Numbered from the stretch's first letter, positions 8,769-18,480 are shown. The stretch: 64,000 bases of DNA from Hydrogenovibrio kuenenii DSM 12350 (GCF_000526715.1 NZ_JAGP01000001.1:682001-746000); one strand, 5' to 3'. A program made the numbers and translations. The notes: generated from the sequence alone by a model not told the origin.

Positions 8769-11234
8769 ATGAGTATAAAAACAAGAATGTTTATTGGTAT
8801 TTTGGGAGCCGTTTTTTTCCTATTTATTTCGAATGTAATTGCTCAGTATGTATTTAACTCAACCACGGCCACATCAAGAGAGATTACCGATGTTAACTAC
8901 CATAAAGTTGATTTACTCAATCGACTAAAAAACCTTTCTGATAAGCGAGCAATTTTTTTTCGCGACCTAGTTATTTATCAAAAACCTGAACTATTGAAAA
9001 AAACTCGCGAAGCGCTGAAACAAACAGCAAATGACATAGGTGAGATTTTTAAAGAGCTAGAAAAATCGAACTTAAATGCAAAAGAGAAAGATTACTTTCA
9101 GAAGATTAAAGATAATGTGGTCAGTGCTAACCAGTCTTTCGGTAGCTTTATTACCGCATTGGATGAAGGGTTTCCTGAAGATGCACATGATATTCTCATT
9201 AATGAATTTAACCCAAAGTTTCTTGCGTTTTCGAAAATTGTTTCAGATTTCAAAAAGTATGAAGAAGTGCAAAATGTGCATTTAGTTCAAACTCTTGATG
9301 AACAGCAGTCTTGGGGTAAAAACGCTTTATGGGCGGTGTTGGTTTTAAGTGTTTTGATTTTCTCAATTGTGGGTGTGATTGTTGCACGTAGCTTCTTAAA
9401 GCCTATTAATGCGATGCGTGACACCATGACAAAAATTATCGAAACGGGCGATTTAAGTCATAGAACGCCTGTTTATTCCAACGACGAAATAGGACAAAGC
9501 GCTAAAGCCATTAATGAGCTTCTGACAACCATTCATGCAGCTATTGATGATGTTAACTCTGTGATGAATGAGATTTCTAACGGTAGCTTCAAGCAGAAAA
9601 TTGAAAGTGATTACTTAGGTGATTTTGATGTCCTCAAGTCGGGGGTTAATAACTCTTACAATCAAATTTACAACATGGTTGTTATGTTGCGAGGTACAGC
9701 ATCCAATTTAAGAAATGGTTCTTTGGAAGCTATTCATAATGAGCACGCAGAAATGAAAGGTGACTATGCGGCGGTTATTGATGATATGAAAACGGCCATG
9801 GACACCATTCAACACACCGTAGAAGATATTGCCGTTACACTAAATAGTCTTGCTTATGGTGACTTCAGCAAACGTGTTGAAGTGGAAGCACTGGGTGAGT
9901 TTGCAAAACTAAAAAATGCAATCAACCAAACGATTGATAGCTTAGATCAATTTGTTGGTGAGGTGGTGAGCGTTCAGACAAAAATTAGTGATGGCGATTT
10001 GACAGATTTCGTTAAGAAAAATTACCACGGAAAAATGGCTGCGTTAAAAGACAGTTTGAACTTCTCTACACAAAACATTGCTTCTATGATTGCCAAGGTT
10101 GGTGCGGTTTCTAAACTGGTGGCAGATGAAGCCAACAGCATTGCTGATAGTAGTGAGACTGTTTCTGAGCGTATTCAGGAGCAAACTTTGTCATTAGAAA
10201 GTACCTCAACACAAATGGAGCAAATGACCATTACGGTACAACAAAATGCAGATGCAGCTACTAATGCAAATGCTATGACGCAGCAGGCTCAAGAAAAATT
10301 GACTGCTGGCGTTGAAATCATGCGTAGAGCATTAAGCTCGATGGATGAAATGAATGAAGCCAGTCAGAAAATAAATGACATTATTTCTATTATCGATAGT
10401 ATTGCTTTTCAAACCAATTTGTTAGCCTTGAATGCGGCGGTTGAGGCCGCTAGAGCTGGAGAGCATGGGCGAGGATTTGCTGTAGTAGCCGGGGAAGTTC
10501 GTAGTTTGGCTGGAAAGTCTTCTGATGCTGCAGCACAAATCAAAAAACTCATTGATAACTCGGTAAGCATCAGTGATGAAAGTGGTCGCTATGTGAGACA
10601 AACTAGTGATGCTTTAGTTGAAGTGAACGACTCTATGCAAAAGATGTCGGCCATGATTTCAGAAATTGCATCTGCCAGCCATGAACAGGCGACTGGTATT
10701 TCTAGAGTTAACGAAGCCATTGTTGAGATGGAATCCGGCACACAGAAAAATTCCAGTTTGGTTGAAGAGTCTGCTTCCGGTAGTAAAGACCTATTCAGTC
10801 AATCTGAGCAATTGTTGCAATTGGTGCAAGGCTTTAAACTTGACCAGGCTATTGTGCAAAGAATTGCAAAACATCAGCATTCCGAGCTTGCACAGCAGTT
10901 CGAAAAAATGGTTGAAGCGCACCGAGCTTGGAAAGGTAAGATTCGTGGCTTCGTTGATGGTATGGATATTGGTGTTACCTATGATGTGGCGACTGACCAT
11001 ACCGCTTGTATTTTAGGTAAATGGTACTACGGCGAAGGCCAAAACTTGATGCATTTGCCGCTTATGAAAGAGCTTGGACAGGAGCATATGGAAATGCACC
11101 AGGCGATTAAAAAAGTAATGGATGCTAAAGAGATTGGGGATGCCGAATTGGTAGCGGAAGGTTTAAGCCAAGTCGATCAACAGTCCGAAAAAGTGGTGTC
11201 CATCCTGCAGCAACTAGAAGATCAAGTTTCTTAA
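8769..11234 (+). CDS. Methyl-accepting chemotaxis protein with C-terminal CZB zinc-binding domain
   Basis: This is an 821-residue chemoreceptor. It has a membrane helix at about residues 8-28, a four-helix-bundle type periplasmic region to about 185, and a second membrane helix at about 188-208. HAMP units follow, apparently more than one in tandem ([26 protein letters not shown] looks like a repeat unit), then the signalling hairpin with [20 protein letters not shown]. The last 110 residues look like a chemoreceptor zinc-binding (CZB) domain, with [14 protein letters not shown] and [11 protein letters not shown] giving the His/Cys pattern. In E. coli DgcZ and Helicobacter TlpD such domains bind zinc and sense zinc or hypochlorous acid. 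The neighbouring znu genes make zinc an attractive but unproven link. Confidence 0.93.
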   Translation: MSIKTRMFIGILGAVFFLFISNVIAQYVFNSTTATSREITDVNYHKVDLLNRLKNLSDKRAIFFRDLVIYQKPELLKKTREALKQTANDIGEIFKELEKSNLNAKEKDYFQKIKDNVVSANQSFGSFITALDEGFPEDAHDILINEFNPKFLAFSKIVSDFKKYEEVQNVHLVQTLDEQQSWGKNALWAVLVLSVLIFSIVGVIVARSFLKPINAMRDTMTKIIETGDLSHRTPVYSNDEIGQSAKAINELLTTIHAAIDDVNSVMNEISNGSFKQKIESDYLGDFDVLKSGVNNSYNQIYNMVVMLRGTASNLRNGSLEAIHNEHAEMKGDYAAVIDDMKTAMDTIQHTVEDIAVTLNSLAYGDFSKRVEVEALGEFAKLKNAINQTIDSLDQFVGEVVSVQTKISDGDLTDFVKKNYHGKMAALKDSLNFSTQNIASMIAKVGAVSKLVADEANSIADSSETVSERIQEQTLSLESTSTQMEQMTITVQQNADAATNANAMTQQAQEKLTAGVEIMRRALSSMDEMNEASQKINDIISIIDSIAFQTNLLALNAAVEAARAGEHGRGFAVVAGEVRSLAGKSSDAAAQIKKLIDNSVSISDESGRYVRQTSDALVEVNDSMQKMSAMISEIASASHEQATGISRVNEAIVEMESGTQKNSSLVEESASGSKDLFSQSEQLLQLVQGFKLDQAIVQRIAKHQHSELAQQFEKMVEAHRAWKGKIRGFVDGMDIGVTYDVATDHTACILGKWYYGEGQNLMHLPLMKELGQEHMEMHQAIKKVMDAKEIGDAELVAEGLSQVDQQSEKVVSILQQLEDQVS

Positions 11235-11243
11235 ACTTGTCTG

Positions 11244-11270
11244 TGCCCTTTTATAAGGATTAAAAGGGCA
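11244..11270 (+). terminator. Hairpin terminator after the CZB chemoreceptor gene
   Basis: Perfect nine-base arms, TGCCCTTTT and AAAAGGGCA, surround a nine-base loop. The 3' side continues into a T-rich tract. It begins ten bases after the stop codon. Confidence 0.75.
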
Positions 11271-11287
11271 TTTCAGTTTCTTTTCGT

Positions 11288-11310
11288 CTTACCCCAGCCT
11301 GGCAGATTTT
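11288..11310 (-). repeat. Dispersed repeat copy 1 (reverse orientation)
   Basis: On the minus strand this reads AAAATCTGCCAGGCTGGGGT followed by AAG, identical over 23 bases to the copy inside sufD. It lies in the gap between two convergent genes, the chemoreceptor gene and znuB. Confidence 0.9.
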
Positions 11311-11355
11311 CTTTTTGAAATCAAACCATCTAAAGCAGCGTTTTTTATAGAATGT

Positions 11356-12159
11356 TTAATGTGCTTTTCGAATAAAGCTAAGTAAAAACAGTAAGCTGGC
11401 AACTACAACAATAGACGGTCCCGCTGGCGTATCCCATTGCATCGAAAACAACAACCCGAGAATAACCGATAGTAGAGCAAATATGTAGCTGATAACCACC
11501 ATCTGCTCAGGTGATTTGGCGTGTCTATGAGCAGCGGCAGAAGGGATGATTAATAAAGACGTAATCAATAAAATGCCGACGACTTTAATGGCTAGAGCGA
11601 TTAAAAGTGCTAGCAACAGTGTATAGAGTAGTTGTACTTTTTGCGTTTGAACGCCTTCAACCTGTGCGAGCTCGACGTTTAATGTGATGTTTAGCATGTC
11701 CTGCCAATAGCGATAGAAATATGCTGCTACAGCAACCAATAACCCTGTCATAAACATAATGTCTGTATTGTTGATGCTGAGAATATCGCCAAACAGATAG
11801 CTCATAATATCGATTTGGATGTGGTCTTGAAAACTCAATATAACTAAACCAACGGCAAGAGTGCTGTGAGCAAGTAATCCAAGTAAAGTATCGGAAGAAA
11901 GTACGGTTCTCTTCGATAGAAAGAAGATGGCAATGGCAATGACAACAGACGTAAGCATAACCGCTAAGGTTAAGTTGATTTGCAGTAATAACCCCAGGCT
12001 GACACCAAGCAAGGCTGAGTGGGCTAAGGTCGCGCTAAAGTAGGATTGGCGCTGCCAAACCATAAATACGCCTAGTGGCGTGGCGATAGAAGCAATCAAT
12101 AAACCGCCGATAAGCGCGAGAATCAGAAAGCCTGGTGGGTGTAGCAAAATATCTATCAT
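11356..12159 (-). CDS. znuB: ZnuB, zinc ABC transporter permease
   Basis: ZnuB is the inner-membrane permease of a high-affinity zinc importer. The 267-residue protein is an ABC-3 family permease with about eight or nine hydrophobic helices, including GVFMVWQRQSYFSATLAHSALLGVSLG near the N-terminus and LLALLIALAIKVVGILLITSLLIIPSAAA with the family's conserved coupling-loop region. It overlaps znuC by four bases (ATGA on the minus strand). Zinc rather than manganese is inferred from the adjacent znuA, which has a histidine-rich loop. Confidence 0.94.
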   Translation of the reverse strand: MIDILLHPPGFLILALIGGLLIASIATPLGVFMVWQRQSYFSATLAHSALLGVSLGLLLQINLTLAVMLTSVVIAIAIFFLSKRTVLSSDTLLGLLAHSTLAVGLVILSFQDHIQIDIMSYLFGDILSINNTDIMFMTGLLVAVAAYFYRYWQDMLNITLNVELAQVEGVQTQKVQLLYTLLLALLIALAIKVVGILLITSLLIIPSAAAHRHAKSPEQMVVISYIFALLSVILGLLFSMQWDTPAGPSIVVVASLLFLLSFIRKAH

Positions 12160-12962
12160 TTCAATAGCCCGTGGTCATGATCGCAGCTGGTAGCATCGTG
12201 GTGGTGTTCGTAAATGGCGATTTCGTCAAATTCTTGGCCAAAAAGACTTTTGAATGCTGGCGACTCACTTACTGATAGCGGGTGACCTGAACAGCAAATA
12301 TGTTCATTAAGGCAAAGCACTTGATGGGTGCTTTTCATCACGATATGTAAGTCATGACTGACCATTAAAATACCACAATGAAGTTGATCTTTGATTTCGT
12401 TAATTAGGTGGTATAACTCAACTTGTCCTTGTAGGTCAACGCCTTGTACTGGTTCATCCAATACTAATAGATCGGGCTTTCTGATTAGTGCTCTTGCTAA
12501 AAGCACGCGTTGCATCTCGCCACCTGAGATTTTTTGTATAGGTGTATCTAGGAATTTTTCCAGCTTCAGAAGTGCAGCGGTTGATTCTAGCTCTGTGGTA
12601 AAATTCGCTGCTAGATTTTGTTTATCTTGTTGAACCGTAGTGCGTAATCCAAGCTTTAAAAAACGCTCGACAGTCATCGGCAAGGATGCATCCACATGAA
12701 TTTTTTGTGGCATAAAGCCAACCGTTATATGCGGAGATTGCCAAATCTTTCCGTGTGTTGGTTTAATAAGTTTGGTCAAAATTTTAAGCAGGGTCGATTT
12801 TCCAGCACCATTTGGGCCGATTAGCGTTGTAATTTCATTACGCTTGATGGTGACATCAATGTTATGCAGCACCCTTTGAGAACCAAAAAAGTGGCTGATA
12901 TTGGTCGCTTGAACCAGAATTTCATTAGTATCGATTTGTGACAGATTAAGTGATGCGTTCAT
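12156..12962 (-). CDS. znuC: ZnuC, zinc ABC transporter ATPase
   Basis: ZnuC powers zinc import through ZnuB. It shows Walker A GPNGAGKST, the Q-loop in VGFMPQKI, the signature ISGGEMQRVLLARAL and Walker B LLVLDEPVQGVD followed by the switch histidine in VSHD. The C-terminus has a His-rich segment (EHHHDATSCDHDHG) that could buffer zinc. The open frame extends upstream to 13061, but that would place the start inside the divergent znuA promoter region. I chose the ATG at 12962 (268 residues), which gives a protein of usual ZnuC length. No clear Shine-Dalgarno precedes either candidate, so the start is uncertain. Confidence 0.93.
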   Translation of the reverse strand: MNASLNLSQIDTNEILVQATNISHFFGSQRVLHNIDVTIKRNEITTLIGPNGAGKSTLLKILTKLIKPTHGKIWQSPHITVGFMPQKIHVDASLPMTVERFLKLGLRTTVQQDKQNLAANFTTELESTAALLKLEKFLDTPIQKISGGEMQRVLLARALIRKPDLLVLDEPVQGVDLQGQVELYHLINEIKDQLHCGILMVSHDLHIVMKSTHQVLCLNEHICCSGHPLSVSESPAFKSLFGQEFDEIAIYEHHHDATSCDHDHGLLK

Positions 12963-12972
12963 AAGACTATTG

Positions 12973-12985
12973 TAAGTGACACTTA
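12973..12985. promoter_or_regulatory. Palindrome in the znuC-znuA divergent promoter region
   Basis: TAAGTG-A-CACTTA is a perfect 13-base inverted repeat located 10 bases upstream of the chosen znuC start. The intergenic region would be expected to carry a Zur site, but this sequence does not match the known E. coli Zur consensus, so the factor is unknown. Confidence 0.35.
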
Positions 12986-13078
12986 ACTTTCTGTGCATAA
13001 GATTTTGCATGATAATTGAACGATATAGCAGGTTTGTAGAATGTTTTGTAATGTAAGTCATGAGATGAGGACTTTTAA

Positions 13079-13993
13079 ATGAACAATTTTTTTCAACGTC
13101 TATTGTTGTCTGCAGCTTTGTTGCTCATGATACAGAGTGCCGAAGCAGCAAGAATTGTCGTCACCATTCCACCTCTATTGTCAGCGATAAAACCTTTACT
13201 AACATCAGAGGATCAGGTAACGGTTTTGTTGACTAGAGGCCAGTCGCCTCATGGTTTTAGTATGAAACCTTCACATGCGTTGGCGCTGCAAAGAGCGGAT
13301 ATTATTGTCAGTGTTGGATCTGGCGTCGATCAGTGGGCACAAAAAACAATTCATAATGTTGAGCGAACTCATCCAGTTGAAGTGGTCACTATGACGGATA
13401 TTCCGAATGTTACTTTGATTGAAGGCGGACATGATGAGCATCATGATGGTGAGTTGCATCATGACGATGATGAAGTCTTAATGGGTATTAATCCTCATTT
13501 GTGGCTGGATATGGACAATATCGAAAAGTTGGTAGCCGTATTTAGTCAAGCTTTGCAAAAAACGGATGTTGCGCAAGCACAAGAGATTGCCGTTAAAACC
13601 AAAACTTGGATAGCAAAATTAAAAGCAACGGATAATCACATCCAGCAACAACTTGAACCGGTAAAAAAAGTGCCTTATTTAGTCTTTCATAATGCCTTTG
13701 TTTATTTTGAAAAACGATATGGTTTGGATAACAAAGGCGCACTTCATAACAGTGCCGAGCGTAAAGCAGGTGTTAAGCGTTTAGTCAGCGTGGATGACAT
13801 GATTCAAAATAACCAGGTGAAATGCGTTTTTCAAGAACCACAATTGTCAAACAAGCAATTGACCGGGTTGATAAAAGGCTCAAAAGTACGATTGGGAACT
13901 TTGGATCCTTTGGGAGATGGAAGTATGGATTCTGCGCAATTCATGCAGAGCTTAGCTAACCAATATTTAAATTGCTTGGCTGGAAAAAAATGA
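13079..13993 (+). CDS. znuA: ZnuA, periplasmic zinc-binding protein
   Basis: ZnuA captures zinc in the periplasm and passes it to ZnuBC. The 304-residue protein has a clear signal peptide (about residues 1-23, cleavage after AEA). It also has the cluster A-I fold markers LTRGQSPHGFSMKPSHALALQRAD, a charged His-rich loop (GGHDEHHDGELHHDDD, about residues 120-135), NPHLWLD and FHNAFVYFEKRYGL. The three conserved metal-ligand histidines (in SPHGF, NPHLW and FHNAF) are all present. GATGAGG before the ATG is a good ribosome site. It is transcribed divergently from znuCB, and its stop overlaps the next start in ATGA. Confidence 0.95.
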   Translation: MNNFFQRLLLSAALLLMIQSAEAARIVVTIPPLLSAIKPLLTSEDQVTVLLTRGQSPHGFSMKPSHALALQRADIIVSVGSGVDQWAQKTIHNVERTHPVEVVTMTDIPNVTLIEGGHDEHHDGELHHDDDEVLMGINPHLWLDMDNIEKLVAVFSQALQKTDVAQAQEIAVKTKTWIAKLKATDNHIQQQLEPVKKVPYLVFHNAFVYFEKRYGLDNKGALHNSAERKAGVKRLVSVDDMIQNNQVKCVFQEPQLSNKQLTGLIKGSKVRLGTLDPLGDGSMDSAQFMQSLANQYLNCLAGKK

Positions 13994-14682
13994 GCAATAA
14001 GCTTTTGTTGCTTGGCTTGCCTGGTTGTGGGCAAAGCCGCTTTGTACAATCTGTTGGGGATTATTGTCATGCAAACCAGCATGAGCTTCCAGAGTTTTTA
14101 ACGACAAGTGAAGTTTGTGATGGGGATGCTATACGTACTTGGACATTAATTGATATCCGTTCGGAACTGTCTCACTCAGAGGCAGAAGCTTATTTGCTTA
14201 ATTGTTTACAACAAAGCTCTGCAGTGGTTTTTACTTTTGCAGAGTCTGCTGATTTATCGGTACAGGCTTTTTGGCAAAACTGGATGAAAAAGCATGATGT
14301 TCAATTGCCAATTATGCGTTGGTTTTCGCAGGCATTTCCTGAAAATTGGCACTGGCAGGACTTGGGTGATCAAAGACAATCAGAAATGGTTAAGCTTCCT
14401 TTGTTAGAGTTGGAGCAAATAACCTTTGATGTTGAAAAGGTCTATCTTGAGCATTTATTGTTTGGTTTAGATGCGGTTAAACAAAATCTTGGGATGGATA
14501 TTTGGCGCGTTAAAGCCAATCTTCAAACGCAAGAGTATGAAAATCCAGTAGCCATTGAAGGGACGGTTAATCGTTGGGATACTTTTGCAGCGAACAAGGT
14601 AGAAGAAAAGTTAGAGATACTTGGAACAGCCTTAGATGAAACCATGTTGCAAGAGATCGTGACAGCAAGCAAATTAGTGTAA
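13990..14682 (+). CDS. CobW/COG0523-like protein with a degenerate P-loop
   Basis: The start at 13990 (ATGA overlap with the znuA stop) gives 230 residues. The N-terminus LLLLGLPGCGQSRF looks like the P-loop of a G3E-type GTPase, but the essential lysine is replaced by glutamine. The metal-binding CxCC motif of COG0523 proteins is also absent. The C-terminal part (VAIEGTVNRWDTF and EILGTALDETMLQEIV) resembles the CobW C-terminal domain, in which an insert-specific RWD and a final IG-x-LD motif are typical. COG0523 metallochaperones often accompany zinc-uptake genes, which fits the coupling to znuA. I infer a non-GTPase relative of that family; the assignment needs a profile search. Confidence 0.5.
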   Translation: MSNKLLLLGLPGCGQSRFVQSVGDYCHANQHELPEFLTTSEVCDGDAIRTWTLIDIRSELSHSEAEAYLLNCLQQSSAVVFTFAESADLSVQAFWQNWMKKHDVQLPIMRWFSQAFPENWHWQDLGDQRQSEMVKLPLLELEQITFDVEKVYLEHLLFGLDAVKQNLGMDIWRVKANLQTQEYENPVAIEGTVNRWDTFAANKVEEKLEILGTALDETMLQEIVTASKLV

Positions 14683-14748
14683 TTTAAGAGCCTGCTTTAA
14701 GCATTTTAATCCACCTCGTCGAGTATTCAAAAGCTGGACAATAATCTA

Positions 14749-14773
14749 ATTTCCTACTAAAATACTCGGATAT
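14749..14773. promoter_or_regulatory. Candidate IscR type 1 site upstream of sufB
   Basis: The core CCTACTAAAATACTCGG (14753-14769) agrees at 15 of 17 positions with the core YYGACTRWWWYAGTCRR of E. coli type 1 IscR sites, as I remember that consensus. It lies 26 bases before the sufB ATG. IscR is encoded at 57829 in this window. Confidence 0.5.
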
Positions 14774-14795
14774 TAAATTTAAAGCTGTAAAAACT

Positions 14796-16292
14796 ATGTC
14801 AGAAGCGACGCAATACGAAGAAATTAACGACCTGTTAAGCAAGAAAACCGGCTATAAAGAAGGTTTTGTTACACAAACCCAAGTTGAGACCTTTGATAAA
14901 GGAATTAATGAGGACGTTGTGCGCGCTATTTCAGCGAAAAAAAATGAACCTGAGTGGATGCTGGCGTTTCGTTTAAAAGCTTTTCAACACTGGCAAACAA
15001 TGGAAGAGCCGCACTGGGCAAAAGCCAATTACAATCCATTGGATTATCAGGATTATAGCTATTATTCAGCGCCTGAATGCTCTGCTTGTGGTGACGATTC
15101 TTGTGCTACAGAAGAAGACAAGAAAGCTGAAATTTCGCAAATGGATGCGGAAGTAGCCAAGGCTTTCGCTGCATTGGGCGTGCCAGTAGCGGGTAATGAA
15201 GGAGCCGAGAACCCGAATATTGCAGTGGATGCAATATTTGACTCTGTTTCCGTTTCGACGACCAAGCGTGAAGAGCTCGAAAAGTTAGGTATTATCTTCT
15301 GTTCTTTCTCTGAAGCTGTTCATGAATACCCAGAGTTGGTGCAGAAATATCTAGGCACAGTTGTTCCTTATCATGATAACTATTTCGCGGCGTTGAATTC
15401 AGCTGTGGCGTCAGATGGTACCTTTGTTTACATCCCAGAAAATGTTCGCTGTCCGATCGACCTGTCAACTTACTTCCGCATTAATGAAGCAAAAACAGGG
15501 CAGTTTGAACGTACCATTTTGATTGCCGATAAGAACAGTTACGTCAGCTATTTGGAAGGTTGTTCTGCGCCAGTTCGTGATACCTACCAATTGCATGCGG
15601 CTGTGGTAGAAGTGATTGTTCATGATGATGCAGAAGTGAAATATTCAACAGTGCAAAACTGGTATCCAGGTGATGAGGATTGCGAAGGTGGGATTTTAAA
15701 CTTCGTAACCAAACGCGGTATTTGTGAGGGTAAAAACTCTAAATTGTCTTGGACACAAGCAGAAACGGGTTCGGCGATTACTTGGAAATACCCAAGTTGT
15801 ATCCTGAAAGGTGATAACTCAATTGGTGAGTTTTATTCTGTAGCTTTGACCAATCGTCGTCAGCAAGCGGATACTGGAACCAAGATGATTCATATCGGTA
15901 AAAACACACGCAGTACCATTATCTCCAAAGGACTGTCTGCCGGTAAATCAGATAATACCTATCGTGGATTGGTGAAAATTCTGCCGTCTGCGGAAAACGC
16001 ACGTAACTTCACGCAATGTGACTCTATGTTGATTGGTGACCAATGCGGTGCACATACCTTCCCATATATTGAAGTAGAAAATGCCACGGCCAAGATGGAG
16101 CATGAAGCAACAACCTCACGTATCGGTGAGGATCAGTTGTTCTATTGTCAGCAACGAGGTATCAGCGAACAGGATGCGATTTCGATGATCGTTAACGGAT
16201 ACTGTAAAGAAGTATTTAAAGAACTTCCATTAGAGTTCGCGCAAGAAGCCGAAGAGTTGTTGGCAATCAGCTTAGAAGGTTCCGTTGGTTAA
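14796..16292 (+). CDS. sufB: SufB, Fe-S cluster scaffold subunit
   Basis: SufB is the main scaffold subunit of the cytoplasmic SufBCD complex that builds Fe-S clusters under iron limitation or oxidative stress. The 498-residue product aligns with E. coli SufB throughout: [26 protein letters not shown], the N-terminal cysteine-rich [11 protein letters not shown] segment, [33 protein letters not shown], and the C-terminal [10 protein letters not shown] and [15 protein letters not shown]. The conserved assembly cysteine in FTQCDS is present. It leads the sufBCDS operon. There is no sufA, sufE or sufR beside it. Confidence 0.98.
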   Translation: MSEATQYEEINDLLSKKTGYKEGFVTQTQVETFDKGINEDVVRAISAKKNEPEWMLAFRLKAFQHWQTMEEPHWAKANYNPLDYQDYSYYSAPECSACGDDSCATEEDKKAEISQMDAEVAKAFAALGVPVAGNEGAENPNIAVDAIFDSVSVSTTKREELEKLGIIFCSFSEAVHEYPELVQKYLGTVVPYHDNYFAALNSAVASDGTFVYIPENVRCPIDLSTYFRINEAKTGQFERTILIADKNSYVSYLEGCSAPVRDTYQLHAAVVEVIVHDDAEVKYSTVQNWYPGDEDCEGGILNFVTKRGICEGKNSKLSWTQAETGSAITWKYPSCILKGDNSIGEFYSVALTNRRQQADTGTKMIHIGKNTRSTIISKGLSAGKSDNTYRGLVKILPSAENARNFTQCDSMLIGDQCGAHTFPYIEVENATAKMEHEATTSRIGEDQLFYCQQRGISEQDAISMIVNGYCKEVFKELPLEFAQEAEELLAISLEGSVG

Positions 16293-16393
16293 TGGAACTG
16301 TCTGATCAGTCTTTAGAATTATTTAGAAATCAAATTATTGAAATGGAATGGTCGTCCTGCATATTTTAGTGCGACCGAATAGGGTTAAAAAAC

Positions 16394-17167
16394 ATGCTAC
16401 TTAACGTTAAAAATTTAAAAGCGGCAGTCGCCGAAGATGGCAAGCAAATTCTGAAGGGATTAAACCTGCAAGTTAACCCGGGTGAGGTTCATGCGATTAT
16501 GGGGCCAAACGGTGCGGGTAAAAGTACTTTATCTAGCGTATTAGCAGGTCGTGAAGACTATGAAGTTACCGAAGGGGCGGTTGATTTTGATGGTGAAGAT
16601 TTGCTGGAAATGGATGCCGAAGAACGTGCACGTAAAGGATTGTTTTTAGCATTTCAGTACCCTGTTGAAATTCCAGGTGTGAGTAATAAGCTATTTATGC
16701 AAACTGCATTGAATGCCATTCGTGAAGAGAAGGGGTTGCCTGCGTTGGATATGTTCGACTTTGACGAATATGCACAGGACAAAATGAAATTGATGGGCAT
16801 GAGTAAAGATATGCTTGAGCGTTCTGTGAATGTTGGCTTTTCGGGTGGTGAGAAAAAGCGTAATGATATTTACCAAATGTCGTTGTTGGAACCTAAGCTT
16901 TGCATTATGGATGAAACTGACTCCGGCTTGGATATCGATGCCTTAAAAGTGGTTGCCAATGGCGTGAATACACTACGTAGCCCTGATAGAAGTTTTATCG
17001 TAGTAACGCATTATCAACGCTTGCTGGATTACATCAAGCCTGATTTCGTTCATGTATTGTATGACGGGAAGATCGTTAAATCCGGTGGTTTTGAGTTGGT
17101 ACATGAGCTTGAAGATCATGGTTATGATGCGATTATTCAATCTCATGAAGCAGAGTTGGCTGGATAA
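16394..17167 (+). CDS. sufC: SufC, Fe-S assembly ATPase
   Basis: SufC is the ABC-type ATPase that drives conformational change in the SufBCD scaffold. The 257-residue protein shows Walker A GPNGAGKSTLSS, the Q-loop FLAFQYP, signature FSGGEKKRNDI, and Walker B CIMDETDSGLD in which the usual DEP is DET, as is normal for SufC. The switch histidine is in VVTHYQ. It follows sufB after 101 bases, a gap that contains a small GGTCG/CGACC inverted repeat but no clear terminator. sufD begins five bases after its stop. Confidence 0.98.
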   Translation: MLLNVKNLKAAVAEDGKQILKGLNLQVNPGEVHAIMGPNGAGKSTLSSVLAGREDYEVTEGAVDFDGEDLLEMDAEERARKGLFLAFQYPVEIPGVSNKLFMQTALNAIREEKGLPALDMFDFDEYAQDKMKLMGMSKDMLERSVNVGFSGGEKKRNDIYQMSLLEPKLCIMDETDSGLDIDALKVVANGVNTLRSPDRSFIVVTHYQRLLDYIKPDFVHVLYDGKIVKSGGFELVHELEDHGYDAIIQSHEAELAG

Positions 17168-17172
17168 TATCT

Positions 17173-18480
17173 ATGGCAGCCGTAACTGAAAACCAAATTA
17201 AACCAAGAAAGCAGAGCCCTGTCGCGCAAAAGGCGATTGAGCACTATGTTGGCTTGTCTCAAACGTTGAATGCCAAGACGCAGAATCAAATGCTGTCTGC
17301 AAAACGTTTGGAAGCGCAGAAAAAATTTCAAACGCTTGGCTTGCCTGTGCGTCGTGATGAGGATTGGCAGTACACTTCATTAAACGCCTGGATGCAGATT
17401 GCATTTGAACAAAATCTGCCAGGCTGGGGTAAGCTTGAAGCGAGCCAGCTTGAAGGGTTGTTGCCGGAGTTTGAAACCTATCGTTTTGTTTGGGTAGATG
17501 GTGTTTTTTCATCAGATTTATCTTGTGATGTTGAAAGCCTTCCAGCCGGCTTAACACTCGAAAATAATGAAATTACCAATGCGGATTTGGCAAACTCGGA
17601 TCGTGCATTTGAATTGCTACATGATTTATTGGCGGAAACGCGAACCAAAATCCGTGTAAAGAAAGGTGCAGCGATAGAAACACCAATCGAATTGGTTTAT
17701 GTGCAAACTCAGCCAAAGCACTTGGCAACCTTGAGCTTGGCTGTTGAGGTTGAAGAGAACGCACAAGTGACGTTGATTCAACAAGTGATTGCATTAACTG
17801 GTGGACCTGTTTGTATAAACGGTGTGATGCAGATGGATTTAGCCGCAAACGCGATTTGCAAACAATATGTTGTTCAGGATTTGAATGACAATGATTTTTA
17901 CTTCAATGCACAACATATTCGCCAGCAAGCATCTTCTGTATTCAATTCACTTTATGTCGGTTTGGGTGCCGAAGTGTCTCGTCATCAAAATTACGTTAGT
18001 CTGTGCGGAGAGCATGCTGACTCGTCACAAAGTAGCATTGCTTTTGCTAAAGGTAATCAGATTATTGATTCGCGTACTGATACCCAACACTTGGTTTCAC
18101 ATTGCACCAGCCAACAATTGCATAAGTTTGTGTTGGATGAACAAGCCAGAGGCGTGTTCAACGGTATGATTTATGTTGCAAAAGATGCTCAAAAAACTGA
18201 TGGTCAGATGGATAACAAAAATCTACTGCTGTCCAATAAGGCTAAGATGGATACCAAGCCTCAGTTGGAAATCTATGCTGATGATGTGAAGTGTTCGCAC
18301 GGTTGTGCATCTGGTCAGATTGATGAAAACCAAGTGTTCTATTGTCAGGCACGTGGTATTCGTAAGCAAGATGCAATGCAACTGATTACCAAGGCTTTCT
18401 TACTAGAACCTTTGGATGCTGTTTCGAATGATGCCATTCGAAACTGGTTGTCGCAGCGCATCAGCAAGCTTTTGGCCTGA
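17173..18480 (+). CDS. sufD: SufD, Fe-S cluster assembly subunit
   Basis: SufD pairs with SufB in the SufBC2D complex and is needed for iron entry. The 435-residue protein has the SufBD beta-helix core with SRHQNYVSLCGEHADSS, RGVFNGMIYVAKDAQKTDGQM, LLLSNKAKMDTKPQLEIYADDVKCSHGCASG and FYCQARGIRKQDA. The histidine of CSHGCASG, conserved in SufD, is present. Bases 17411-17433 inside the N-terminal part carry an exact copy of the dispersed repeat, read in frame as roughly QNLPGWGK. That segment lies outside the beta-helix core, so the insertion is apparently tolerated. Confidence 0.97.
   Translation: MAAVTENQIKPRKQSPVAQKAIEHYVGLSQTLNAKTQNQMLSAKRLEAQKKFQTLGLPVRRDEDWQYTSLNAWMQIAFEQNLPGWGKLEASQLEGLLPEFETYRFVWVDGVFSSDLSCDVESLPAGLTLENNEITNADLANSDRAFELLHDLLAETRTKIRVKKGAAIETPIELVYVQTQPKHLATLSLAVEVEENAQVTLIQQVIALTGGPVCINGVMQMDLAANAICKQYVVQDLNDNDFYFNAQHIRQQASSVFNSLYVGLGAEVSRHQNYVSLCGEHADSSQSSIAFAKGNQIIDSRTDTQHLVSHCTSQQLHKFVLDEQARGVFNGMIYVAKDAQKTDGQMDNKNLLLSNKAKMDTKPQLEIYADDVKCSHGCASGQIDENQVFYCQARGIRKQDAMQLITKAFLLEPLDAVSNDAIRNWLSQRISKLLA
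17411..17433 (+). repeat. Dispersed repeat copy 2, inside the sufD reading frame
   Basis: AAAATCTGCCAGGCTGGGGT followed by AAG, identical over 23 bases to the copy at 11288-11310. It lies within the coding sequence of sufD and keeps the frame open. Confidence 0.9.
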
